NCBI GenBank assembly: GCA_016808115.1
Contig: JAEQBH010004538.1
Coordinates: forward strand, 1 to 64,000
Length of the DNA: 64,000 nt
Direction of reading: 5' to 3'
DNA from: Tetrastigma voinierianum
Lineage: Eukaryota; Streptophyta; Magnoliopsida; Vitales; Vitaceae
The notes under the pieces were generated by a model, which saw only the letters and a program-made list of their open reading frames with translations, was not told the origin of the DNA and searched no databases. Both the position numbers and the translations under genes were made by a program. Below, one piece after another: positions 33,258 to 45,200 of the stretch (within the stretch, counting starts at the first letter, position 1; every line of letters begins with the position of its first letter).

Positions 33258-36200
33258 TTATTTCCCTTTCTTTCTTTTTTTTTCCACTTATATATTTAGC
33301 TTGAATTTAGAAGGGATCAAGTTTTCTATGGGTTTCAGTGTCATGAAACTATGAAGCTTTGTAACTCTCAATCATGGGTTAAAGCAATTATTGTTCTCTG
33401 ATTGTTAATCCCGCCTTCATATTTTTTGCAGGTGTTGCGGAACTGCTTTGAGTAATGGAATTAGCAAAGATTAAAGTTCTCTTCCGTGCTGCTTTCCTTC
33501 GACGTGTACCAACTTTTTTCCGGTTGATCTTGGAAAATATTATATTGTGTTTCCTTCAGTCGACCTTGTATTCCACTTCAAAGTATGTTACAGGGACCTT
33601 AAGTCTGCGGTTCAGAAAAATATTGACAAAGCTTATCCATTCACATTATTTTGAGGTATTTATTTGTTTCTAATAAATTGTCCAGTTTATCTATTAAAAA
33701 TTTATTTTAGAGCATTGTGGTCATTATTTCCCAAATGCAGGACATATTCTTTGCCATTTGATGGTTCTTAATGCTGTCTGATTTTTATTCTATGGTGACT
33801 CTGGCATATTAAGCATCTGTTTTTCCATCATGTCAATTTTTTTCTGTGGTTGTAATTGTTTAATCATCTATTTTGTTTTCTACGTCCTACTTTTCTTCTA
33901 TGGTTAACAAGAATTCATGTGTTGGAAGGATAGAAAATATCACATTCATTTGCTAGGAAAATTATGTTTTATCTTAAAATGTTATGAAGTATGGTTTTCT
34001 GCATAAATCACCAAAATCAGATTACTCTTTTAATGTGCTTAATTATATTTGAACTACCTGCTACACCAATGGCTTCCTTTAGACCTTGCAGAAGAGCTCA
34101 TTTTCCATAACTAATTTTAAGGAAATGAAGATTAGGCCTTCCTTGATGGCTACTCAAATTTCCTTGAAGTTTCATCTTATTAGAGGCTTATAAATGATAT
34201 AGTTAGAAAACAATTATAATATGGTACAGACTGTATGATGCTAGCTTCATCCCTCGAATTCATATAGTGTAATAAAGAGAAAAATCCACAGGGTCTACAT
34301 ATAGCAAATTGGTATCGAAATAAATCTTTGTTGGGATTCTTGACTCGCTAGTATGACGAATCTTAGGAGCATTGAGAATAAGTCTTCTGCCCATCAAAAA
34401 AAAAAAAAAAAAAAAAGAAAGAAAGAAATTGAGAATAAGTTTTATGAAGAAGACTTCCATGTTAGGTGTCACACACTAATTTTTTGCTTGCATGTGTAGG
34501 CGCTAGGAACCCACTAGGCTAGTTGTCCTCAATGCCCCAGCACCCCCAGGCACAAGAAGGTGCGGGGCTCTCCCGACTCGTTTTTTTTTTTTTTTATCAA
34601 TAAAAGCAGTATATTGAACAAAAGAGAACTAGGCTCCCAGAAGCACATAGGGGTATACAAAAAGGAACCAAAAAGAGGGAAAAAAAGATAGAAAAACGCC
34701 TGCAGCAAAACTAACAAGCCAAAAAAATACCTACCAACCAAAAAACCAAGGGGCGAAACTGACAAACCACACCGGCCCTGGCTTGCGACCACCCACTCTA
34801 AGAAACCTATAAGTAGAGATATCTCTTCACCCATTAGCGCAAACTAATTCAACTCCTGAGTTATAAACAAAAGAATGCTTTAGTTTTTGTACATTAACGG
34901 TCCCATCTCTAAAACCTATGCGATTACGCTCCTTTCACACTGTCCAAAAGATGCAGGTGGGGCCCAGTTTCCTGTTTCTTCTCTTTTTCCAATAAACGAA
35001 CCGCTTCCCGGCTAAGTAGAGGCCTCCTTGACGGTTTGGGAAAGACCCGAGAATCTGGATCCCACGGTGGTGACCAGCTGGACAATGCGACAAAATGATG
35101 GCGGATTCTCGTCACTACCCGCAGTGCGACGATTGGGGAGGTGTCACCCCCTTATTTGGAGTTTGTCCAAAGTATCTTACCCCAGGTTGCTTCCCACGCA
35201 AAAAAGGTTGCTTTGGTGGGAACATAATGTACCCAAATGCCCTTAATGGGAAACAAGGGAGTTACCCTCGGATTTAGGCATTTTAATGACCTCATTGACT
35301 GAAAAAGAACAACCTATTGGGTCCTTCCAAGAGATCTTGTGTGACTCAGAGGAGACCCTTTCTTTTTGCAAGGATTTAAGAAGGGCCATATAGCCAGAAC
35401 CACTTCCTAGTCATTAAAGTCTCTAGAAAGATTAAGTTTCCAGCTGCCGTTCCCCATAGTTTGATCCCAAACATCCGCCTCAGTCTCAAATTTGTTAACT
35501 GCTAAATCGAAAAGAATAGGAAAAGAGCGTCTAAGAGGAACGGATCCACACCAGGGATCTAATCAAAACCTTATTACGATTGTTGTTGCCATTGAATCTC
35601 CAATTCTCTTTACCGGTTGGATTCTTTAAAGATCTCCTTCCGAGCCTACTGAGGCCACGGACTTCAACAGAGCACCAACCCGAGCCCTGCAAGCTATTCT
35701 TGGTATTAATGAGAGTTTCCAAGTGCAGTCCTATCGAGAGCGAACCTCTGAAATCCATTTGCAAGCGAAGCTTTGTTGAGAGAGTCGACTTTCTCAGGCC
35801 TAGGCCGCCTTGCCTCTTTTCAAAGCAGACCACATCCCAATTAACCAAGTGAGCCTTCCTTTCATGAGCCCCACCACCCCAGAGAAAACATCTCTGCAGC
35901 TTTTCCAATCTTTTGGCAACCATTTCGTATTTTATTAGCTTCTTGCAATCTGAGCCAACCGTCTGGCTCACGTGTCGGGATGCTCAATGCTCTCAATGGA
36001 TCCAACTCTAATGAATTAGCCAAGTTTATATAGAATTTGCTCGTGGCGAATCTAATGCAAATATGAAACTTTGCGTATCTTTTCTAGCTCAAAGTCAACG
36101 TCTTGAGCCATGTGAATCCTTCTTGAATTTAGGAGTCCTTGCTGATGGGATCTTCTAAGCAATGCCACCACGACATGCCTTGTTGCACCACCGAGGTCGG

Positions 36201-39200
36201 GGACTTGGCACCCAAGGCTCCTGTCCCTATATAAGGCCGGAGTCCCCCACCGATCTCGTTTTGCCTCAAGTGTCGCTCATCAAGCCCCTCCTAAGCCAGG
36301 TGTGTCTTTGTATTTCTTCTTGTGTGCACCTAGCAGCTAGGCATAAGCTTGCCTTCTCTCTTGTGCGTGCTTAGCTCACACACTGTGCTGTCGAGCTTCT
36401 CTTCCCGTGCTAGCACTCAAGGTATGCCTCGCTTCCTTGATTTGCCTCGCTTTTTCTTTACTTACTTGCTTTCTTTCCTTGGTGTGCATGGGGCAGTGAA
36501 TTGTATGCTACGTCGTGCTCGGGTCATCTAGTTGAAGGGTTAACAATAGGCATCCTTTTGAATTTGTTCATAAAAATATAGACAATTTATTTGACTAGGA
36601 ATTTCTGGCTGTTAACCCCGCTTAATTTTTCTTAGTTCACTTTGAGTTATTTCTTTAGAATTGAATACAAGAAAACAAGGGATATTGTTCATAAGCTGGA
36701 TATATAATCTTGCTGAATTTTACAATTTGGCTAAAACTTTAGATGCACTAGTTGTTTGTCCTATGACAAAGAACTCATTTTGTTGAAAAGCTGTTGCCTT
36801 TTCTATGTTTGCAAAGGTCCATTAATTGTTTCATTTGTTATTGTCATGGTTTTAACCCAAGGCATAATCACTCCCTAGTTGTAGTGCCTTGTTTGCCAAG
36901 ACATGTGCCTTGGTGAAGAGGCACACTTCTACTGCTTTACTCTTTCTTTTTAAAATTTGTTATTCTTTTTGTTGGATGTTTCTTTTAAATGTTTGAAATC
37001 TTAAGATTTTTTGTTAATTAGATTAAATTTTATTTATATTTTATGAATGTCTAGTTTCGTTTACTAGGCCTGAGCCTTCTGCTGCCTTGCTTCTAACGTC
37101 TAGTAGACTTTTGCACCTTAGGTGTGCCTTGTTCTTTTAAAACTATGGTTATTCTTGAAAAGTCCTTGCCATTGTATATCGTGGCACAGAAAAGAGCACT
37201 TTTAATTACTTCGTAAGTATCAATGAATGCATATTATTGTATTTCGATCTTCAGTTGTATTTTGTTTTTCATTGATTCTCTATTCAACCTTTCAGAATAT
37301 GGCATACTACAAAATATCGCATGTTGATGGTCGCATAACGAATCCTGAACAAAGAATTGCAAGTGATATACCAAGGTTCTGTTCAGAAATAAGTGATCTT
37401 ATACAAGATGATTTAACAGCAGTTACCGATGGCCTGCTTTATACTTGGCGCTTGTGCTCTTATACAGGCCAAAATATGTTTTTCTGGATTTTGGTATATC
37501 TCTATCCATTCCATTATGGGTATCGACTTTTTCTTTGGGGATAAATGTTTTTGAATGTCTCTCTTGCTTAGGGCAGTACATTCTGCTCAGTAACATAGGG
37601 TTTTTGAGCTTCTCATGGTGATAATTTCCATTTGTTGGTTTACTACCTCAACATCCAATATTACTCTCCAGGCCTATGCAGGCGCAGGGATATTGTAGGA
37701 ACTTTTCTCCTGCATTTGGGAAATCTGATGTCCAGAGAACAACAATTGGAAGGTGAATATCGACAACTTCATTCAAGGTTAAGGACTGCAGAAGTATAGC
37801 ATTTTATGGAGGTGAAAATGAAGAATCTCACATTCAGCAAGTTTAAGACTCTTATTAGGCACATGGGTGTTGTTCTTCATGACCATTGGTGGTTTGGCAT
37901 GATCCAAGATTTCTTATTGAAATTGCGGGCTACTGTTTGCTGTTATCCTGATTATTGAACCCTTCTTTTCTGGACATCTGAGACCTGACTCTTCAACTCT
38001 AGGACGGGCAGAGATGTTAAGTAATCTAAGATATCATACTAGTGTTATAATATCACTATTTCAGTCTCTGGGGACTCTTTCCATAAGTTCAAGGCGCCTT
38101 AATCGTCTCAGGTATTGCTTGATTCACCATACGATTTGTCATTTTATGAAAGATTAAAATGTGCCATTTTCTTTTACCCAACATTTTAGAAGCAATAGCA
38201 AGAGCCTAACAGTTGCATCTATAGTGACTAAAAACATGCATACAAACATCTTTGAAAAGAGGTATTCATATATTTTCTGATAAAAAAAAAAGGTATTCAT
38301 ATATTTTGGCAGTATCTATCAAAATTTTTGCCTTTATTGTTATACCATTTTTTTCTTAACATCTTCCTGCATACATCTCCATGATGATGACAATCAAGGG
38401 TTAGGGTTAGATGGAGTCTTCAAAAAATTGTTTTGAAGATGAACATGTTTTGAGTTAGAAATTGTTTTCAGAATATGTTCCAAACAAGGTTTTATATATT
38501 TGTTAAGTTCGATGGGTTGCCATTGTATCTATTATATTTTGTGTCTTTGCTGCAGTATTTTGTCACTGCTATATTCCATGTCAGTAGCCATTTCTGCTTG
38601 TTCTGAGAATTTTGGTGTGATGGAAAAAATGAAAGCGGTGATGATATGGGCATCTTTGTTTTAACTTCAATCTTTGGTTTTTTTAACATGCAGTGGTTAT
38701 GCTGATCGCATTCATGAGTTAATGGTCATATCAAGGGAACTAAGTACTGTTCCTGATAAATCTCTGCAAAGAAATGGAAGTAAGAATTATGTCAGTGAAG
38801 CTAACTATATAGAATTTTCTAATGTGAGTAATTGAGGTATTATGCTATACCCCTTTCAGTGAAGAATTATGTCTGCTACCACTTCCTTTTTTTTTTTTTT
38901 TTTGGGTTGTGTTTTTCCTTTTTCATGCCCTTTTTTTGTGTGTGTTTCCTTGCTCTCATTCACGTTTCAGGTGGTAACCCCAACCAATAATGTATTGGTG
39001 GATTTGACGCTCAGGGTTGGTCAGGATCTAATCTTTGATTACAGGTACTTGCTAGGATTCCAATCTTGTGTTGGTGCCATTTCATGCCTTTCCTTTTGGT
39101 CTTTTATCATTCTTCTACTTCCTTTCTACTTTTCTTTTTGTTGAAAGAAAGCAAGGGAAAATAAATAAATAAATAGAAGGGCAGAAATCAGTTCTTAATG

Positions 39201-42200
39201 AAATTAGAGTATCTATTCGTTATTTTGTTTTTGTTAGGTTATTTGGTGAGTGAAGCTGATAGCTCTGGTTGGTTGCCATAGAATTTAGTTGCTGTCTTAG
39301 TGTACTACATTATGCATAGCAGTTATCCTATAGCTTACTGCCTGTATTAAATTTAACCTTTGAAACTTTTGACAAAATGCAGATTGAAATGCTCTAAATC
39401 CTCATAAAAAGAAAATCGAGGGGGATTATAACTGTTTTATTTAGGAATATTAAAGTACAGATAAAGTGGTAACTGATGCGAGATAAAATGAAATGAGTAT
39501 GTATAGCTACATGAATAAAATGAATATGTATTTTCTAAACAAGAATCTTTCCAATATCATGTGTGAAACAATTCATACCTCATACTTGAAGATTAAATAG
39601 TTAATTAGACTGTAAAATTTTCAAAAACTCTACGAAAAGAGAGAAATTTCTTTGGAGGATAGTCCCTTTGTGTCTCTTTGGTCTATCTGGAAGGAGAGAA
39701 ACATAACAGTTTTTGAAAAAGAGGCTTTCTCCCTAGAAAGACTGAAATCTTCCTTCCTGCGTTCCTTAACCTCTTGGGCTAGTTTGATTTCCAATGTGGA
39801 TCTCTCTCTTGTAAGAATTCTTTTTTGTATTATGTGGCTTAGTTGCTAGGCTAGTAAGTTTTGTCTTAGCCCTCTTTTGTACAGGTGTGGTCTGCTAGGC
39901 TCTCTCTTGTTGTTGCTTCTTTTGCTTAATGATATTCTGCTTTTACCGATTAAAAAAAAATTTTCAAAAAATGTGGGAGGAGTATTATACTAGAAGAACC
40001 AAGGAAAAAAAAAAAAGTGAAATGAAAAGAAAAATGCAAAATAGATCTTTGTGGTTTTCCAAAAATTCAGAGTATACATGTGTGTCATGCTGATTCCATC
40101 AAGCTCTGAGGCAGGAAGAGAACATAATACTAGTATCAAAGTAACCTATCACTAATTGTCCAATTACTAAAATCTTTGTGTAGCATTCATGAACATCACA
40201 ACATAGGTTTTGAACATTTATAGCTCCGGGAGTCATGCAGCAGCTACAAAGGTGCTCAGCTTTAGTTAGCCATATATTATTAGAGTTCCTGTTCCTGCTA
40301 TTCGCACTACTACGGTGTGGATTGGACTGAATTGAGTGAGGGACGTTTTGTTGAGATGGGATGCGGTAGTTGAAGCAAAAGATGAAAAAGTGTGGCAAGC
40401 AACCCAATTTGTCTCTTTTGGACAATATGGAAGATTAACTGGAATGGAAGCTTTTAGGAATGAATCTTTGTCAATACAGAAACTCAAAAATAATCTTGTA
40501 ACTAATCCTTGGACGGCATCCAAATTGACCATTGAAGGTGTGCCTGCATCTTTAAGGACGGAAATATTGTTTTTGTCAACCGATATATCGGGGATATATC
40601 ATGTGTCTACACGATGTCTCACCAATAATTGGTCGGCAGAAATTTCGGTTATTTCTTGCCCATGTTGGTGATATTTCAGGGAATGTCGGTATTTTTGTCG
40701 ATATTTCGGCCATTATCCTTGGTCAAATCCGGTCAAACCCACAAAATCTAGTTGTTTGAGTTTGAACCTGGACAAAATGGGACTGCATCTCTTCCAACAG
40801 GCCACACAGAGACTCTTATTTATATAATTGCAAAAAGTTTATATATTCCCTCTTATTTATGAATATTTTTAATAATTTATATCATAAGTAAATATAAAAA
40901 TATAGTTCTATAAAAAATTGTATTCTATTTTATGTTATTGAATAAATTATAATTTTAATATTAATATATTATTAAAAATTAAATAATTAATAAAATTATA
41001 TTTTTAAATTAGAGTAATTTGATCATATAAAGTATTGAAATAATTTTTTAATTATGAATTAATGTCAATATCAAATATTCTCATTACAACTATCAAATTT
41101 AAAAAAATTAACTCTTAAATAAAATATTTAGCTAATTGATATTATCACTCCCTATATTTCAAATAATTTTGATATGTAAATTAAATGCATCTTTAAATTT
41201 TGAATAATTTTTAATTACCGATATTTATGTAAATATTGCTAGATATATCCCCAGGTATATCCACCGATATATATGTGAAATCCACGATGCAGATATATCA
41301 GTAGGCAGAATATTTTCATCATTGCCTTTTTAAGTGTTGTTATCCATGTGATTTAGAATTAGGATGGAGCTTCGCTTGTGATTGTATCTGGTGGAGGTTG
41401 TGTTAGTGATATCCTTGGTTCGAATAGTGGTTAGATAGAATGTGGTTTGGTGGTGGCAACAATGTGGTGGCATCTTTTTGTTTTGCTTGGAGGAAGCAAT
41501 GGAGGTTAGTAGGGTGATTGGCTATGGTGGTGGTATTGAATGATTAGGTGATAATCATGGTGTTGGAGAGGAAGGAGATGATAGTGGTGGATTGGGTCTC
41601 TTAGCATTGCAATGGGGTGAGTGGGGCTTGAAAGTAAGGAGCTGCAAAATGGGGGTTAATTGATATCAATTATTTAAACCTCAATATTTAAGGATTTTAA
41701 TGTATTGTGCTTTACGTGCAGCCTTGGTATAGAGTTTATAAGTAAGTGCTTAGTTGGCCACCATTTAGCCCATTAAATGGAAAGGAAAAGAGGAGATTAG
41801 AAGGAAGAAATATAAATTGTCTGGCATTTTAGTGGCAGAGCTTTATTAATATACGAGGTCATTCTCTGCCATCCAGTTTTCCTAGGAAAACTATGTATTT
41901 ATTGATAGATAAAGGAAAAATATTGCTGGAATTAGTGGGTGAAGAAGAAGAATGAGTAGAGTTTAGCTCTAATAGAGAAAATAGAAACACTGGGATGTGA
42001 TTATACTTCATTTGAAGATTCAACTTGTGATAATGATGGTGATATTAATTATTTGATGAAACCTTGATAGAGTTGGATTTTTGAAGAGAGAAAGAGGACT
42101 AAAATTAGAAATTATTGATTTCATGTCTATGACATGTGGTTAGTTTCATCATTATGAGTTGCATGGTATTCTTATTATTTAGTCTTCATGTTATTTTATT

Positions 42201-45200
42201 TGTGCTCCCCCTCCCCCTCTATTTTTGAGATTTTTTTTTCTTTTATCTTTTTGTTGCCGTTTAAATGGAGGCTTATGTGTCTGTTCTACCTTGAGGCTAA
42301 TGCTTCCTGTCATTGGGGCAAACATCTTAAGATTGTCTTTAACCTTTTAAAACATTGTCATTCTGTTTGGTATGGAAACTTATGGGACCTTGTATTCAAG
42401 TAGTTTTTTTTCCGGACAGTTCAGTGTATTTCTTTTAGTTTTGTTGTTCTTTTTTCTTGAGTGTGTGTCGAAAACTCATAATCAGGAGCAAGCCTTTGCT
42501 TCAGATGTCATATTAGAAATACATGGTCCCTGCTGTGTTTTTGTATTCATTACACGACGAAAATAGTATACATGTCTTGAATTGCTGGGACTGTATGGAA
42601 GCTTGTAATTAGAGGACTTTAATATCAAATAGTATTTAAATGAAACAATAATATCTTTTGCATTTTCTTCAATTCATTGTTCTATTAGTCAATTCAACGT
42701 ACAACACAGTTCAACTGGCTTCTCATATTTATGGTTGGAATATTTTTTTTTGGCTGCACTTTGAGTGCTTTTCTTGTTATGGAAATAAATAGATGATGCC
42801 AACTTGGTATTCATCTATGTTATTAAACACTCTGAATTCTTTTATTACTTTATATCATACTATGAAAGTTCTTCCTATAATTTTCACATTTATGAAATTT
42901 TTGTTTTTTCTGAAGGTCCAAATGGCAGTGGCAAAAGTTCACTATTCCGAGTCCTGGGAGGTCTATGGCCACTTGTAAGTGGCCATATTGTGAAACCTGG
43001 GATTGGTTCTGATCTTAACAAAGAGATTTTCTATGTTCCCCAAAGACCATATACTGCTGTGGGAACACTTCGGGATCAGTTAATATATCCTCTTACAGCT
43101 GATCAAGAGGTTGAACCACTCACACACAGTGGAATGGTTGAACTGTTGAAAAATGTAGGAGTTTTCATCCTACCCTTTTTTTTCTTTCAGTTCCTTTCAT
43201 CTGTCAAATATATGCTTATTATTCTTTTGGCTTCATGAATACTTAAGACTTTCCTGGACATAATCCTTGGTAAAATGCTGTGATCTATTCGCTAGGTTGA
43301 CCTTGAGTACCTAATGGATCGTTACCCACCTGAGAAAGAAATAAATTGGGGTGATGAACTGTCTCTGGGTGAGCAGCAAAGATTGGGAATGGCCAGACTG
43401 TTCTACCATAAACCTAAGTTCGCTATTCTAGATGAGTGCACCAGTGCTGTGACAACTGATATGGAGGAACGGTTCTGTGCTAAAGTTAAACCATGGGAAC
43501 TTCATGCATTACAATTTCACATCGTCCTGCACTAGTTGCTTTTCATGATGTAGTTTTGTCCTTGGATGGGGAAGGAGGCTGTAGTGTTCATTATAAGAGG
43601 TTTGATTCATCACTGGCTTATCTTTTTTTGTGTCCTTTAGCTGTATGGACTATATATGTTTATTGGATTTTTTGTGAAAACCCCAGGGATGATTCTGCAG
43701 CTCTTACTGAAACTGAGACAAGCATGACAAAGCCTTCTGAAACTGATCGCCAAAGTGACGCCATGGTAGTTCAACGAGCATTTTCACTCGCTAGAAAGGT
43801 GCTAAGTTTTAATTTATTTATTTTTTAATCTTTGTGGGCATTTTTTTTATTAGACCTGTTATGACTCACACAGTATATTGTGACCTTTTTTTCTTTTTCT
43901 TTAGGACTCTGCCTTCTCAAATTCAAAGGTCCAATCATACATTTTCAAGGGTAATAACGGTGTCTCCTTCTGTAGATTGCAATGTTCCGTTGCCTGTAAT
44001 TCCACAGCTCCAAAGGTCTCCGAGGGTATTGCCTTTGAGAGTGGCATCCATGTTCAGAATACTGGTGAGTAACTTTTAAATATACCCATCCACGTGCATT
44101 CTCATCCAATTCTTGGTTTTTTATCAAAAATGATTCTCAAACTCTGTCGGTGAATTTACTTTCCTAGGTTAGCACCCTTCATATATTGGGTTTTGTCAGA
44201 ATTACTTGATCACATGCTTGTGTTTGTCTGGCTTTGGTGATTCTTTTAGTTTTTCATTTTTTTCACCTTCTGGATTGTGAGATTTATGGTATTGGTTTGA
44301 TTGTAGAAGCTTTTATGGGGGAAATGTCATTTTGTCTCCTTTCATGTTTTAGTTTCTTGGGACCCTTTTCTATATTTCCTGTGTACTTGGCTGCACTCTT
44401 TTATTTATTGCTTCTGATTTAAATGTTTTGTTCGGATCTTGCTTACTTCATGCCTGGTAATTTCATGTTGTATGTGGCTGTAGTTAACTATACCTTGCTC
44501 TTTTCTTTCTGGTTTTTGTTTGGTCTGTGGTTCGGTCCAGTTTGTTCCAATTTTGCATGATTAAATTGTTTTTGTCGCCAATAAGACCTAACTTAATTGG
44601 TTAAGAGTTTAGGCAGGCATAGGAAGGGGTGGGGGTCTAGTGTTCGAGTCCGAGTGGGGACAATTTTGTGAGGAAAAAAAAAATACTATAATGTAATGCA
44701 AAGTGAATAGATGCAAAAAAAAAAAAAAAAATTGTTTTTGTCATTTTTTGTAATGTGTTGGAGCAACCTTAATGAAGTTTAGAAATAAAAAATATGAAAT
44801 TAATAATAATTGTAGAATGAATTTTTTTTTTTTTTTTGATAAGTAAATTGAACAATATATTGACAAAGGACCCGACCCTGAAGTATACGGGATGTATACA
44901 AAGAAAAAAAAAAGGTAAAAAAGGCAAGGAGCAAAGCAGCCACCTTTAAAAAAGCGAGCCAAAGAGTATAATTGTAGAATGATACTTAACAACTATTTCT
45001 AAACTGTAAGATGGATTAGAAAATTGACCACTTCAACAAAAACAATTATAAGGGGCAACAGAGAGCACATTTTCTTTATTTTTTATTGCATATTTAATGT
45101 TGTCTGCATAATTTCTCCAAATATCAACTTGTCTAATCATACATACATGGAATGAAAATATGCTTTACACAAGTGCTTTTCACCTTCAAATTTTATGTTT

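Larger units (their letters stand above)
32066..33431 (+). other. Intron 2
   Basis: 1.37 kb, GT-AG. It contains a minus-strand LINE zf-RVT fragment (about 32450-32810) and a TA microsatellite (33220-33256). The remainder is T-rich intron. Confidence 0.7.
33656..37295 (+). other. Intron 3
   Basis: 3.6 kb, GT-AG. It holds a tiny retroposon tail (34384-34427), a probable solo LTR interrupted by a minus-strand LINE (34467-36545) and a hAT-like MITE (36845-37147), each listed separately. Confidence 0.75.
39045..42915 (+). other. Intron 7
   Basis: 3.9 kb, GT-AG. It contains a LINE fragment with target-site duplication (39628-39956), a second LINE remnant (about 40320-40530) and an AT-rich block with inverted GATATATC words (40570-41300). 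41340-42900 is intron-like with a GGT-rich stretch at 41380-41640 and no coding signal. Confidence 0.7.

Noticed and set aside
42188..42566. Frames of 71 and 64 codons in intron 7
   Set aside because: T-rich (Phe/Leu/Ser) chance frames typical of plant intron DNA.
44581..44670. Possible tRNA gene (box A and B)
   Set aside because: No cloverleaf pairing, followed by an A tail and bounded by a 14-bp duplication; it is a SINE.
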